Shown: positions 54,817 to 64,000 of the stretch, piece by piece
Layout of the letters: the number at the start of each line of letters is the position of its first letter
Numbering within the stretch: position 1 is the stretch's first letter
Assembly (NCBI RefSeq): GCF_003627795.1
Contig: NZ_CP032684.1
Location: forward strand, 473,001 to 537,000
From: Rhizobium sp. CCGE531
Lineage (GTDB): Bacteria > Pseudomonadota > Alphaproteobacteria > Rhizobiales > Rhizobiaceae
Direction of reading: 5' to 3'
Length of the DNA: 64,000 nt
Translations under genes and position numbers: made by a program
Notes under the pieces: model-generated
The model's database searches: none
What the model saw: only the letters and a program-made list of their open reading frames with translations
What the model was told of the DNA's origin: nothing

Positions 54817-56400
54817 TCAGATGGCAACGGTATCGTGATAAAGCCGCTCTTCGACCCGCTCCAGCGAGCCGAGTGCGAAGAAGTCATCATAGGCGAGGAT
54901 CGGCTTGTGGGCGATCATTTCCGAAATGAAGGCTTCGGAGGCCAGTTCCTCCTCGATCGCCTCGACCTCGGCCGAAAGGGGACGGTCGACCACGTAGAAA
55001 TCAGCATGCTTGCGCACGACCTCGTAGAGCATGCGCGCCACGCCTTCCGGCTTGTCGCCGAGAATGTCCATCGCCTGGGCCGAGAGCAACGCTTCCAGAG
55101 CCGCCAGGCGCTTCAGCGCCCGCATCTGCCGTTCGAAGCGCTCGATGACGAGCGGCAGGAAGGCAGCCTCGTCCTCCATGCCGGCCGCCACGACGAGCGA
55201 CTGCGCGGAGACCGGATTGGACATGGAAAGAACGCGCGAGAAGATCTCGCCGGCGAGCTTGATGATCGGACCGAAGCCGGTGGCGATCTTGCCTTCGGGC
55301 ACGAGATTGACGGGCAGGCCGCGTCGCTGGCCGTTGCCGAGCAGCACGCAGCGATTGAAGGCATTGCGGGCCGCATGGGCCATGCAGATGACGGCCGCCT
55401 CGAGCAGAATGGTGACATCGAGCGGCAGCGAGCCGCCCGAGGTCATGACGCGACCGTCGACGATGACGGGATTGTCGTCGGAGCGGCCGGTGGCGGCAAG
55501 GATCTTGTGACCGGCGGTCAAAAGGTTTTCGATGACGGCGCCGAAGACCTGGGCGATCATGCGCAGGCTCAGCGGATCCTGCACGTGGGTGGCGACCGGC
55601 CAAGGCCATTCGTCCGAGGCATTGCAGAGCCATGCGCCGATCAGGGCCTCGCGGGCAGTGCCGACATGGCGCACGGAAATCCAGGGATCGCGCGAGGCGC
55701 CGAGCGCACCGGCCGCCATCATGCCGGTCGCAAGCAGGACGCGGATCGAGGCGGCGGCATTGCGGGTTGTCTCGGCAGCCGCGGCGAAGCTGACGGCATT
55801 GACGCTGAGCGAGGCCAGGCTGTCGCGCGGCATCATCCTGACGGGAGCGATGCCGGCGGCATCGAAGGCATCGGCGGCCTGCATGCGGCGGCCGCGATAG
55901 ACGGCCTCGCCAACGCCGGTCAGTACCGCGCCGATCTGGCCCATCAGGCCGATATCCGCGCAGCCGATCGAGCCGGTGCGCCTGACGACCGGAATGACGT
56001 CGGCACCAAGCAGTTGCAGATAGGCTTCGATCAGCTCCTGTGAGCACCCGACCTTGCCGGTGAGCGCGGTGTTGACCCGGATCGCCATCGCATTGCGGAC
56101 GACCGACATGGAGAAGGGTGCACCCGTACCGAAATGATGGGCGCGCACGAGGCCGAGATTGAAGGTGTCGAGATCTTCCGGCGACCATTCGACGTCCTTC
56201 ATGGCGCCGACGCCGGTGGTGGAACCGTAGACCGGCATGCCGGATTGGATCGTGCTTTCAAGAACGCCGCGCGCGAGCCGCACCCGGGCCATGCCGCTTT
56301 CCGATGCCGAGGGCAGGGCAACTCCCGCCCCGATCCGCACCAGGTCGCTGAACCCCAGGGGTTGGCCGCTGAGTTCGATGCCGGCTCTCTGACGCTCCAT
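54817..56400 (-). CDS. Aromatic ammonia-lyase family protein without MIO triad, probable ergothionase
   Basis: A 527-residue HutH/PAL-fold protein. The active-site Tyr region is kept (VYGSTTGVGAMKD, about 57-69), as is LGLVRAHHFGTGAPFS. Where ammonia-lyases have GSVGASGDL, this protein reads GSIGCADIG (143-151): the Ala-Ser-Gly triad that cyclises to MIO is absent and one residue is missing. A good leaving group would be needed; trimethylamine of ergothioneine fits. First gene of the cluster, ATG 56400 with AAAGGAGA upstream. It would usually be misnamed histidine ammonia-lyase. Confidence 0.75.
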   Translation of the reverse strand: MERQRAGIELSGQPLGFSDLVRIGAGVALPSASESGMARVRLARGVLESTIQSGMPVYGSTTGVGAMKDVEWSPEDLDTFNLGLVRAHHFGTGAPFSMSVVRNAMAIRVNTALTGKVGCSQELIEAYLQLLGADVIPVVRRTGSIGCADIGLMGQIGAVLTGVGEAVYRGRRMQAADAFDAAGIAPVRMMPRDSLASLSVNAVSFAAAAETTRNAAASIRVLLATGMMAAGALGASRDPWISVRHVGTAREALIGAWLCNASDEWPWPVATHVQDPLSLRMIAQVFGAVIENLLTAGHKILAATGRSDDNPVIVDGRVMTSGGSLPLDVTILLEAAVICMAHAARNAFNRCVLLGNGQRRGLPVNLVPEGKIATGFGPIIKLAGEIFSRVLSMSNPVSAQSLVVAAGMEDEAAFLPLVIERFERQMRALKRLAALEALLSAQAMDILGDKPEGVARMLYEVVRKHADFYVVDRPLSAEVEAIEEELASEAFISEMIAHKPILAYDDFFALGSLERVEERLYHDTVAI

Positions 56401-56636
56401 GTCCGTTGTTCTCCTTTTCCGCAAGGCTATGCGAGCCTTAACGCCAATGGGATATCCCAAATAGCGAACACCTCGATCGGTGGCATGCGGCCGAATTCTG
56501 GGGCGAGTCCGGCCGTCGCGCAACTCTGTGTTTGCTCGTGTATGTAGTTTCAGTGAGACGAAAGGCAGGCAAAGGCAAACGCCGTTCCTGCATCAGCCCA
56601 TATTATTTCAACTGATGCAGGGGCAGGTCTTGCGGG
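56401..56636. promoter_or_regulatory. Promoter region of the proposed ergothioneine cluster
   Basis: 236 bp between ubiB and the HutH-like gene, both on the minus strand. It contains a 10-bp inverted repeat, 56587-56596 with 56612-56621 (arms CCTGCATCAG), about 190 bp from the start, which may end ubiB transcription or act as an operator. No regulator gene is adjacent. Confidence 0.45.
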
Positions 56637-58211
56637 TCAGCTCAGATGCCAGGCGATGTAGAGAAGCGCCAGCGCGATTATCCACAGCGCGAAACGGCCG
56701 GAGCGGCTGTGCTTGGCCTCGGCCTTGCCGATCGCCTCGGCCGTCTGCGGGTCGAAACGCAAGCCGTTTTCGCTCATGTGCAGCAACTCATGGTGGAATT
56801 TCTCAGTCTTGGCGGCGATCTCGGGCGCGGCTTCGGCGAGCTTCACGGCTGCCTTCAGGCCATCCCGCAGATCGGTCATGATCCGCTTCGGGCCGAGATT
56901 GGTGCGGATCCAGTCGCCGACGACCGGTTCCGAAGCCTTCCACATGTTGAAGCGTGGATTGAGCATGCGCGACACGCCCTCGACCACGACCATGGTCTTC
57001 TGCAGCATGACGAGCTCCGGCCGTGTTTCCATATCGAAGAGCTCGGTCACTTCGAAGAGCAGCGTCAGAAGCTTGCCCATGGAGATCGTTTCGGCCGGTT
57101 GGCCGTGGATCGGCTCGCCGATGGCACGGATGGCCTGGGCAAAACTCTCCGTATTGTGATGGGCGGGCACGTAGCCGGCCTCGAAATGCACTTCGGCAAC
57201 CCGGATATAATCGCGGGTGATGAAGCCGTAGAGGATTTCGGCGAGGAAGCGGCGTTCCTTCCTGCCCAGCCGCCCGACGATCCCCATGTCGACGGCGACG
57301 ATCATGCCTGTGGCATCGACGAAAAGATTGCCGGGATGCATGTCGGCGTGGAAGAAACCGTCGCGCAGCGTGTGGCGAAGGAAGGACTGGATCAGCGTGT
57401 CGGCAAGCACGTTAAGATCGTGGCCGGCGGCCGTCAGCCCCTCGACGTCGGACATTTTCACGCCGTCGATCCACTCCATGGTGATGACGTCGCGCCCGGT
57501 GCGTTCCCAGTCGACCTTCGGAACACGGAAACCCGGATCCTTCTCGGTGTTCTCGGCGATTTCCGAGAGGGCTGCCGCCTCCAGCCGCAGATCCATCTCG
57601 ACCTTCGTGGTCTGTTCGAGCGTCTTCGTCACTTCCACCGGTCGAAGGCGCCGGCTGGAGGGCATGAAACGCTCCTGCAGCCGCGAGACGAGATACATCG
57701 CCTTGATATCGTTTGAAAACCGCTGACGAACGCCTGGGCGGACCACCTTGACGGCGACGCGCTTGCGGCCCTCGGCCGTGTCGATTTCGGCCGGATGCAC
57801 CTGCGCTATGGATGCGGCGGCGATCGGTTCGCCGAATTTGACATAGAGATCGTCGATCCGCCGGCCAAGCGAGGCCTCGATGGCCGCCGTTGCCGTATTA
57901 TGCGGAAAGAAGGCCATGCGATCCTGGAGCTGCGACAGGTCGTTGGCCATGTCGACGCCGACGACATCGGGGCGTGTTGCGAGGAACTGGCCGATCTTCA
58001 CATAGGACGGGCCGAGCCGTTCGACCGCCTTGGCAAGCCGGTCGCTGCGGGCCTGGCTCTTCGCCTTCCTGCGGGCGAAGATGCTGACGAAGGATTTGGC
58101 AAGGCTGACGGAGGGCGGCAATCCCTCCGATGGCAGCGCCATGACCACGCCTTCGCGCACGAGCACCCAGCCGACCCGGACAAGGCCGAAATATGCGCTG
58201 AAAGCACTCAT
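56637..58211 (-). CDS. ubiB: UbiB-family atypical kinase for ubiquinone synthesis
   Basis: A 524-residue ABC1/COQ8 family protein. The KxGQ motif is LGPSYVKIGQFLATRPDVVG (about 68-87), followed by AAASIAQVHPAEI and the HADMHPGNLFVD catalytic loop. Two membrane helices end the protein (FALWIIALALLYIAWHLS). Needed for ubiquinone biosynthesis. It follows ubiE by 62 bp, the usual alphaproteobacterial pairing. Confidence 0.95.
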   Translation of the reverse strand: MSAFSAYFGLVRVGWVLVREGVVMALPSEGLPPSVSLAKSFVSIFARRKAKSQARSDRLAKAVERLGPSYVKIGQFLATRPDVVGVDMANDLSQLQDRMAFFPHNTATAAIEASLGRRIDDLYVKFGEPIAAASIAQVHPAEIDTAEGRKRVAVKVVRPGVRQRFSNDIKAMYLVSRLQERFMPSSRRLRPVEVTKTLEQTTKVEMDLRLEAAALSEIAENTEKDPGFRVPKVDWERTGRDVITMEWIDGVKMSDVEGLTAAGHDLNVLADTLIQSFLRHTLRDGFFHADMHPGNLFVDATGMIVAVDMGIVGRLGRKERRFLAEILYGFITRDYIRVAEVHFEAGYVPAHHNTESFAQAIRAIGEPIHGQPAETISMGKLLTLLFEVTELFDMETRPELVMLQKTMVVVEGVSRMLNPRFNMWKASEPVVGDWIRTNLGPKRIMTDLRDGLKAAVKLAEAAPEIAAKTEKFHHELLHMSENGLRFDPQTAEAIGKAEAKHSRSGRFALWIIALALLYIAWHLS

Positions 58212-58273
58212 AGCGTCTCAAGGTCTCGAAGAGTGGAGGCCGTCGGCCGCATGACATGGCTCGACATCATGCT

Positions 58274-59050
58274 TCAGAGCTTCCAGCCGGAGTGTAGCGC
58301 GGCGATGCCGCCGGTGTAATTGGTGAAGCTCACGCGGGAGAAGCCGGCCTCGCGGATCATCGTTGCGAAGTCCTGCTGGTTCGGGAACTTGCGGATCGAT
58401 TCCACCAGATACTGATAGGGCTCGGCTTCGCCTGTGATCGCCTTGCCGAAGCGCGGGATGGCATTGAAGGACCAGGCGTCGTAGACGCGGTCGAGCAGCG
58501 GCAGATCGACTTCGGAGAATTCGAGCACGAGCAGGCGGCCGCCGCGCTTCAGCACGCGATAGGCCTCCTTCAGCGCGACATCGATATGCGGCACGTTGCG
58601 GATGCCGAAAGCGATCGTATAGGCGTCGAAGGAGTTCGGCTCGAAGGGAAGCTCTTCGGCATTCGCCTCGACGAAAGTGAGATTATCTGAAAGCTTCTTC
58701 TTTTCTGCACGCTCGGCGCCGACGCCGAGCATCGAGCCGTTGATGTCGAGCACGGTTGCATGCGCCAGCCGGTTCGAAGCCTCGACGATGCGGAAGGCGA
58801 TGTCGCCCGTGCCGCCGGCAACATCGAGGGTCTTGTAGGCAGGATCCTTGCGCGGGTTGAGCGCCGCGATCATCGCATCCTTCCAGGCGCGATGCATCCC
58901 CATGGACATGACATCGTTCATGACGTCGTAGCGCTTGGCGACCTTGTGGAACACTTCGTTGACGAGGCCCTGCTTTTCGCCATCGGCCACTTCGCGGAAG
59001 CCATAGGATGTTTCCATGCCGCCATCGGCGGAGGTGCGGCTGTCTGCCAT
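58274..59050 (-). CDS. ubiE: Ubiquinone/menaquinone methyltransferase UbiE
   Basis: A 258-residue SAM C-methyltransferase. Motifs: [49 protein letters not shown] (SAM loop), [25 protein letters not shown] and [25 protein letters not shown]. Upstream of ubiB in the same unit and divergent from mutM. Confidence 0.97.
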   Translation of the reverse strand: MADSRTSADGGMETSYGFREVADGEKQGLVNEVFHKVAKRYDVMNDVMSMGMHRAWKDAMIAALNPRKDPAYKTLDVAGGTGDIAFRIVEASNRLAHATVLDINGSMLGVGAERAEKKKLSDNLTFVEANAEELPFEPNSFDAYTIAFGIRNVPHIDVALKEAYRVLKRGGRLLVLEFSEVDLPLLDRVYDAWSFNAIPRFGKAITGEAEPYQYLVESIRKFPNQQDFATMIREAGFSRVSFTNYTGGIAALHSGWKL

Positions 59051-59296
59051 CGGCTCAACTCCGTTACACGACAGCGCCGCGCGTCATATGTGACGCGCAA
59101 AGGTCGCTGCAGCACTTTAAATTTGCTGCATAATTTTATCCCCAAATCGATTCCGATTTAAGGAGTTACGCAGTATTCAGCGGCGGACCATAGCGAAATC
59201 GCGTTTGCCACGCTATCTCATCAGCTTGATCGCCAGCCGCAATGCCTTGGGCTATAGCTCAGATCATAAGCGGTTGAAACATAAAGATGGATAGCC

Positions 59297-60187
59297 ATGC
59301 CGGAATTACCAGAGGTCGAAACCGTCAGGCGGGGGCTGGCGCCTTCCATGGAGGGCGCCGTTCTGAAGGAGCTGGAGCTGCGCCGCAGCGATCTGCGCTT
59401 TCCATTCCCGGCAGATTTCGCTCGGCATGTCTCGGGGCGCGGCATCACGTCGCTGTCGCGCCGTGCGAAATACCTGCTGATCGATCTCGACGACGGCATG
59501 ACGATCATCGCGCATCTCGGCATGTCCGGTTCGTTCCGGGTCGAGGCGGGCGCTGTGGCCGAGGCGCCTGGGGGCTTCCATCATCCCCGTTCTAAGGACG
59601 AGAAGCACGATCATGTCGTCTTCCATCTGGCAGGCGCCGGCGGCGATACACGTGTCATCTATAACGACCCGCGCCGCTTCGGCTTCATGGACATCGTCAG
59701 GCGGGCCGATATGGTCAGCCATCCTTTCTTCCGCGATCTCGGCCCGGAACCGACGGGCAATGAACTCGATGCTGATTACCTGGCCAGGCGCTTTGCCGGC
59801 AAGGCGCAGCCGCTGAAGAGCGCGCTGCTGGATCAGAAGAATATCGCCGGTCTCGGCAATATATATGTATGCGAGGCGCTTTGGCGTTCGCATCTGTCGC
59901 CGCTGCGCGCCGCCGGCACGCTGGTCGCCGATAGCGGCGGGCCGACGGAGGTGCTGCTGACGCTGGTCGACGCCATCCGCGAGGTCATTGCCGATGCGAT
60001 CGCCGCGGGCGGCTCGTCGCTGCGCGATCATATCCAGACGGACGGCTCGCTCGGTTACTTCCAGCATTCCTTTTCCGTCTACGATCGTGAAGCCCAGCCT
60101 TGCGGTACGCCCGGCTGCGGCGGTACGGTCAGTCGCATCGTCCAGGCAGGACGCTCTTCTTTCTATTGCGCTTCCTGTCAACGCTGA
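59297..60187 (+). CDS. mutM: Formamidopyrimidine-DNA glycosylase
   Basis: A 296-residue DNA repair enzyme. The N-terminal [13 protein letters not shown] supplies the catalytic Pro2 and Glu3. [18 protein letters not shown] is the helix-two-turn-helix, and the C-terminal zinc finger has four cysteines (CGTPGCGG ... FYCASCQR). It excises 8-oxoguanine and similar lesions. Confidence 0.97.
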   Translation: MPELPEVETVRRGLAPSMEGAVLKELELRRSDLRFPFPADFARHVSGRGITSLSRRAKYLLIDLDDGMTIIAHLGMSGSFRVEAGAVAEAPGGFHHPRSKDEKHDHVVFHLAGAGGDTRVIYNDPRRFGFMDIVRRADMVSHPFFRDLGPEPTGNELDADYLARRFAGKAQPLKSALLDQKNIAGLGNIYVCEALWRSHLSPLRAAGTLVADSGGPTEVLLTLVDAIREVIADAIAAGGSSLRDHIQTDGSLGYFQHSFSVYDREAQPCGTPGCGGTVSRIVQAGRSSFYCASCQR

Positions 60188-60238
60188 TCGAAGGACCAAG
60201 GCGATTAATAGGCCTAAGCTGATCAAAGGGAGAGACAG

Positions 60239-61012
60239 GTGACTTACGAAACCCTCATTGTCGAAACTCATGGGGCTGTCGGCCTTGTCAGGCTCAACCG
60301 GCCACAGGCGCTGAATGCGCTGAATTCCACCGTGCTCTCCGAGCTGAAACAGGCCTATGCCGCCTTTCACCAGGATGATGCCATCGGTGCGATCGTGCTG
60401 ACCGGTTCGGAAAAGGCCTTTGCCGCCGGCGCCGATATCAAGGAAATGCAGTCGCTCGATTTCGTCGACGCCTACAAGAATGATTTCTTCAGCGGCTGGG
60501 CTGATATCGCCAACGCCCGCAAGCCTGTCATCGCGGCGGTCGGGGGCTTTGCGCTCGGCGGCGGTTGTGAGCTGGCCATGATGTGCGATTTCATCATTGC
60601 CGCCGAGACGGCCAAGTTCGGCCAGCCGGAAATCACCCTCGGCGTCATCCCGGGCATGGGCGGCTCACAGCGCCTGACCCGCGCCGTCGGCAGGGCAAAG
60701 GCAATGGATCTGGTGCTGACCGGCCGGATGATGGATGCGGCCGAGGCCGAGCGTTCGGGCCTGGTGGCGCGCGTCGTGCCGGCCGACAAGCTCCTGGACG
60801 AGGCAATGGCGGCGGCCGCCAAGATTGCCTCTCATTCCCGTCCTTCCGTGCTCATGGCCAAGGAGGCGGTCAACCGCGCCCTGGAGACCACCCTCGAGGA
60901 GGGGTTGCGCTTCGAGCGCCGCCTGTTCCACAGCCTGTTCGCCACGGAGGACCAGAAGGAAGGCATGGCCGCCTTCATCGGGAAGCGCAAGCCGGAGTTC
61001 AAGAACCGCTAG
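60239..61012 (+). CDS. Enoyl-CoA hydratase, GTG start
   Basis: A 257-residue crotonase: [31 protein letters not shown] (oxyanion loop), [20 protein letters not shown] and [20 protein letters not shown] with the catalytic Glu pair. Fatty-acid or related acyl-CoA hydration. GTG at 60239 has AAAGGGAGAGA. The stop codon TAG (61010-61012) is the first part of a palindromic repeat. Confidence 0.94.
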   Translation: MTYETLIVETHGAVGLVRLNRPQALNALNSTVLSELKQAYAAFHQDDAIGAIVLTGSEKAFAAGADIKEMQSLDFVDAYKNDFFSGWADIANARKPVIAAVGGFALGGGCELAMMCDFIIAAETAKFGQPEITLGVIPGMGGSQRLTRAVGRAKAMDLVLTGRMMDAAEAERSGLVARVVPADKLLDEAMAAAAKIASHSRPSVLMAKEAVNRALETTLEEGLRFERRLFHSLFATEDQKEGMAAFIGKRKPEFKNR

Positions 61013-61124
61013 AGCATGATGCCGAAAAGTGTTAGCGGATTTCGGGCGATATCATGCTCTATTTCTTTGATGTTAGAGCAGATTCGGATTTTAGGTCGTT
61101 TCGACCTGAAATCATCCGGCTCCA
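61010..61124. repeat. RIME-like composite palindromic element after the enoyl-CoA hydratase gene
   Basis: Module B (61010-61062) starts TAGAGCATGATGCCGAAAAG and ends ATCATGCTCT; module A (about 61075-61124) is a less perfect copy of the 19-bp inverted repeat at 11161-11203. Relative to 11.2 kb the element is inverted. It occupies most of the gap before rpsT. Confidence 0.85.
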
Positions 61125-61319
61125 GAGACCAGGATTCGGGAATTACGCGAGTTTGAAGAGAATCCGCGTTGACGCCGTGGCTCAATCCGGTTATATGCCC
61201 GCCACAGTTTGGAAAGCCGCTCTGGTTTTCCGCAATTGCTCCCGCATTGCTGGATGAAGTTGGCCGCAAGGCCCGCGCCGCAACGATGGAGTTTTGTTCG
61301 AATTCTAAGAGAGGCATAC

Positions 61320-61595
61320 ATGGCCAATACTACCTCGGCGAAAAAAGCGACCCGCAAGATCGCCCGCCGCACCGATGTCAACAAGGCTCGTCGCTCGCGC
61401 GTTCGCACGTTCGTTCGCCAGGTCGAAGAAGCCATCGCATCGGGTGATGCGGATCGCGCAAAGGCAGCCTTCATTGCTGCCCAGCCGGAACTGGCTCGCG
61501 CAGCCACCAAGGGCGTGCTTCACGCCAACACCGCTTCCCGCAAGGTTTCGCGTCTTGCCAAGCGTGTGAAGGCCCTTTCGGCCCCTACCGCATAA
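61320..61595 (+). CDS. rpsT: 30S ribosomal protein S20
   Basis: A 91-residue basic protein: [42 protein letters not shown] and [19 protein letters not shown]. Binds 16S rRNA early in assembly. ATG 61320 has GAGAGGC before it. A strong terminator follows. Upstream of dnaA, as in many alphaproteobacteria. Confidence 0.97.
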   Translation: MANTTSAKKATRKIARRTDVNKARRSRVRTFVRQVEEAIASGDADRAKAAFIAAQPELARAATKGVLHANTASRKVSRLAKRVKALSAPTA

Positions 61596-61625
61596 CTTTC
61601 CATTAACGATTCCATCGTTAGACTT

Positions 61626-61652
61626 AAGCCCGGCCCTTGCGCCGGGCTTTTT
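61626..61652 (+). terminator. rpsT terminator
   Basis: A 9-bp stem, 61626-61634 with 61641-61649, CCTTGC loop and a T run at 61648-61652. Confidence 0.9.
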
Positions 61653-62469
61653 GGATTCAGCCAAAAAATTGCCGCATTGCCGAAAATGACCGGCCGATCA
61701 TGTCATTGCCGTGACAGAAATATACGTTTTAAAACAATGGCTTACAGCAGGATATCTCAGCGCTGGGTGATCTGCATGACGCATTGCCGGCTCACAAGTG
61801 AGTCAAGGGATTTTTTATTTTTTTGTTTTGAAATCTGTGGGAATCGCATTTGTCGGGAATCTCTTTGATTCAACAGCGATTCTTTTTTGAAGGGCTTGTG
61901 ACAGTCAAAAATGGCCTCCGGAGTCAATGGCTGCCTCTTAATTTTGTGTAAAATTCATCGTTGATATCTGCCCTCGATCCTGCCTAAATGCATTTCAACA
62001 AGGGGCGCGGATTTCACCTTAAACGGCTTCGGCAGACACCGTCATCTACGGCGGCGCGGGTGGTTTTGTCTCTTGTGACGGAGCAGTTCAGCTCCGTTTT
62101 TTCAAACAGTTGACGAGTTAAAGCTGGAAGCGGCAACGCTTGCGGAACGAGGAAGCTTGTCTGTCCTTTGCGGCCGGAGTCAATCGCGTGGCTGCGGGGA
62201 GGGGAGAAAAATTGACAGCCAGCGGGGCATCCGGTCGGAATACGAGGGCCGATCGATGCTCCAGTTGCAGGCGCCGAGACGAAGCTGCTTTAAGAGCGGT
62301 TTTCGCGACGGTGTTTCTGTAGTGCCCGTTGGCCGGGCATGGCTGATGAACCGGTATGCGGCGCGGCTTGGGACAACGAAGCGCGATTGTCATGCTATGG
62401 CGAAGAACCTAGGGGCGGCGGGTGCATTGCTCTCCCGCCCTAATAAGAGACTGTGGAAGGCGGCATTAT
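61653..62469. other. Long non-coding region upstream of dnaA
   Basis: About 820 bp. The first half is AT-rich, the second half GC-rich. I found no cluster of TTATCCACA-type DnaA boxes; TGTGTAAAA near 61946 is one mismatch from the consensus. It probably contains the dnaA promoter and a long leader. Short frames in it are not convincing. Confidence 0.5.
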
Positions 62470-64000
62470 ATGCAGATACATACGAGGACGACGGGTGCGT
62501 TGGAGAATGGGGACAATGCGCAGGCGTTCGGTGCTGTTTGCGTAGAGCCGGCGGGGGCAAAGGGTGACGTGGCGCAAAATAATTTGTTCGAGCGCGTTAG
62601 CGCGCGCTTGAAAGCGCAGGTCGGACCCGATGTCTACGCTAGCTGGTTCGCGCGGCTCAAGCTCCATTCGGTATCGAAGAGCGTCGTTCGTCTCACAGTT
62701 CCGACGACCTTTCTGAAGTCGTGGATCAACAATCGTTATCTCGATTTGATCACCAGCCTTTTCAAGGCGGAAGATGCCGAGATTCTGAAGGTTGAAATCC
62801 TGGTGCGCACCGCGACCCGGCCGGGCGCGAAGCCCAGCACCGACGAGCAGCCGGCATTGCCGGATCAGGCTGCAGTTGCGCCGATCCGCCGTTCTGTCGC
62901 GCAGCCGGCAGGCCATGCGGTGGCGCAGGCAGTGAATGCGGCGGCTTCCGCGCGGCCCGCAATGGCCGGCGCGCCTTTGTTCGGCTCTCCGCTCGATTCC
63001 CGCTTCACCTTCGATACCTTCGTCGAGGGCAGCTCGAACCGCGTCGGCCTTGCTGCCGCAAAGACCATCGCCGAAGCCGGTACGGGCGCCGTGCGCTTCA
63101 ATCCGCTCTTCGTCCATGCGACGGTCGGTCTCGGCAAGACGCACCTTCTGCAGGCGATCGCCAATGCCGCCGTGCAGAACCCGCGTGGCCTGCGTGTCGT
63201 CTATCTGACGGCGGAATATTTCATGTGGCGCTTCGCAACCGCGATCCGCGACAATGATGCGCTGACGCTGAAGGATTCGCTGCGCAATATCGATCTGCTT
63301 ATCATTGATGACATGCAGTTCCTGCAGGGTAAGATGATCCAGCACGAATTCTGCCACCTGCTGAACATGCTGCTCGACAGCGCCAAGCAGGTCGTCGTTG
63401 CCGCCGACCGCGCGCCCTGGGAGCTGGAATCGCTCGACCCGCGCGTGCGTTCGCGCCTGCAGGGCGGTGTTGCCATCGAGGTTGAGGCGCCGGACTATGA
63501 AATGCGCCTTGAGATCCTCAAGCGCCGCCTCGACGCTGCCCGTCAGGACGATCCGTCGCTGGAAATCCCGGCGGAGCTTCTCTCGCATGTCGCTCGCAAC
63601 GTCACGGCAAGTGGTCGCGAGCTGGAAGGAGCCTTCAACCAGCTCATCTTCCGTCGCTCGTTCGAGCCGAACCTGACGGTCGAGCGCGTCGACGAACTGC
63701 TGGCCCATCTGGTCGGCTCCGGCGAGCCGCGCCGCGTCCGTATCGAGGACATCCAGCGCATCGTGGCACGCCACTACAATGTCTCGCGCCAGGAACTGGT
63801 CTCGAACCGCCGCACGCGCGTCATCGTCAAGCCGCGCCAGATCGCCATGTATCTATCGAAGACCCTGACGCCGCGTTCCTTCCCGGAAATCGGCCGACGT
63901 TTCGGCGGTCGCGATCATACGACCGTTCTGCATGCAGTGCGCAAGATCGAGGAACTGATCTCCGGCGACAGCAAGCTGTCGCATGAAATCGAGCTGCTGA
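62470..64000 (+). CDS. dnaA: Chromosomal replication initiator DnaA, 3' end cut off
   Basis: About 510 codons are present and probably only a few are missing. N-terminal domain I ([27 protein letters not shown]), a Pro/Ala-rich linker, AAA+ domain with Walker [18 protein letters not shown] and Walker [16 protein letters not shown], and the C-terminal DNA-binding signature [25 protein letters not shown] 62470 has GGAAGG upstream; the first 35 or so residues are a variable leader. The first Gly of Walker A is Ala, apparently a group feature. Confidence 0.96.
   Translation, partial: MQIHTRTTGALENGDNAQAFGAVCVEPAGAKGDVAQNNLFERVSARLKAQVGPDVYASWFARLKLHSVSKSVVRLTVPTTFLKSWINNRYLDLITSLFKAEDAEILKVEILVRTATRPGAKPSTDEQPALPDQAAVAPIRRSVAQPAGHAVAQAVNAAASARPAMAGAPLFGSPLDSRFTFDTFVEGSSNRVGLAAAKTIAEAGTGAVRFNPLFVHATVGLGKTHLLQAIANAAVQNPRGLRVVYLTAEYFMWRFATAIRDNDALTLKDSLRNIDLLIIDDMQFLQGKMIQHEFCHLLNMLLDSAKQVVVAADRAPWELESLDPRVRSRLQGGVAIEVEAPDYEMRLEILKRRLDAARQDDPSLEIPAELLSHVARNVTASGRELEGAFNQLIFRRSFEPNLTVERVDELLAHLVGSGEPRRVRIEDIQRIVARHYNVSRQELVSNRRTRVIVKPRQIAMYLSKTLTPRSFPEIGRRFGGRDHTTVLHAVRKIEELISGDSKLSHEIELL

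Noticed and set aside
54166..56043. Open frame of 625 codons on the plus strand
   Set aside because: Antisense shadow of the HutH-like and hydantoinase-like genes in GC-rich DNA; composition is typical of a shadow frame.
48789..56400. Histidine utilisation (hut) operon
   Set aside because: The HutH-like protein lacks the MIO triad, the HutU-like protein lacks its conserved Cys, and hutI/hutG/hutF are missing.
62440..63774. Open frame of 444 codons on the minus strand
   Set aside because: Antisense to dnaA.

Overview
The window looks like an origin-proximal piece of the main chromosome of a Rhizobiaceae bacterium (Rhizobium or a close relative). This rests on high GC with codon use to match, a rhizobial-type phospholipid N-methyltransferase (PmtA), the gene neighbourhoods ubiB-ubiE / mutM-enoyl-CoA hydratase-rpsT-dnaA and rsmI-yraN, and RIME-like palindromic repeats between genes. 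The species is inferred from gene content only. I saw no rRNA, tRNA, CRISPR array, prophage or intact insertion sequence.

Layout. 1-5.4 kb: imelysin-like protein (cut by the left edge), RsmB-type rRNA methyltransferase, RlpA-like protein, and an SDR/epimerase coupled to queG. 5.5-11 kb: glutathione S-transferase, uppP, a 54-residue membrane peptide, and the run pmtA - histidine phosphatase - pyrF - DUF1330 - NDUFA9-like. 11.2-20.4 kb: dnaN, rsmI-yraN, an odd AT-rich patch with a small membrane protein, an EEP-family hydrolase, a cupin, gshB, yifB and cysK. 20.5-30.3 kb: two LysE exporters, an isochorismatase-like hydrolase, a histidine phosphatase, EamA-NIPSNAP divergent from an Lrp regulator, dut, prfC, an MmyB-type regulator with an NTF2-like partner, and an orphan metal-type binding protein with trmO. 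30.3-33.9 kb: a polysaccharide flippase with a CheR-like methyltransferase, a gene-poor stretch, and a Mop/TOBE protein. 34-44 kb: betC with its LysR regulator, otsA-otsB, a probable 24-codon small gene with its own terminator, a class II amidotransferase, coaBC, an NTF2-like protein, and an SDR with a LysR. 44-48.7 kb: LysR/MFS, VOC, an ArsR-SRPBCC-GFA operon with a large palindromic operator, and a spermidine-synthase-like protein. 48.8-56.4 kb: the catabolic cluster below. 56.6-64 kb: ubiB, ubiE, mutM, enoyl-CoA hydratase, rpsT and dnaA (cut by the right edge).

The most interesting part is the minus-strand cluster at 48.8-56.4 kb. Automatic annotation would call it histidine utilisation (HutH, HutU) plus hydantoinase-like enzymes. 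The HutH-like protein lacks the Ala-Ser-Gly triad that forms the MIO cofactor. The HutU-like protein lacks the catalytic-region cysteine of true urocanases. The other members are a hydantoinase-like amidohydrolase, an M20 N-carbamoyl-amino-acid hydrolase and a DUF917 protein. Together they match the steps expected for ergothioneine breakdown: trimethylamine elimination, thiourocanate hydration, desulfuration to hydantoin-5-propionate, ring opening to N-carbamoyl-glutamate, and release of glutamate. I propose this as an ergothioneine catabolic operon. The pathway order is known from work on Burkholderia (recalled, not checked); assigning these genes to it is inference.

A second theme is short palindromic elements at gene ends. 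In four genes (GST, dnaN, enoyl-CoA hydratase and one LysR regulator) such an element supplies or overlaps the stop codon, and in the LysR gene it also encodes the last 20 or so residues.
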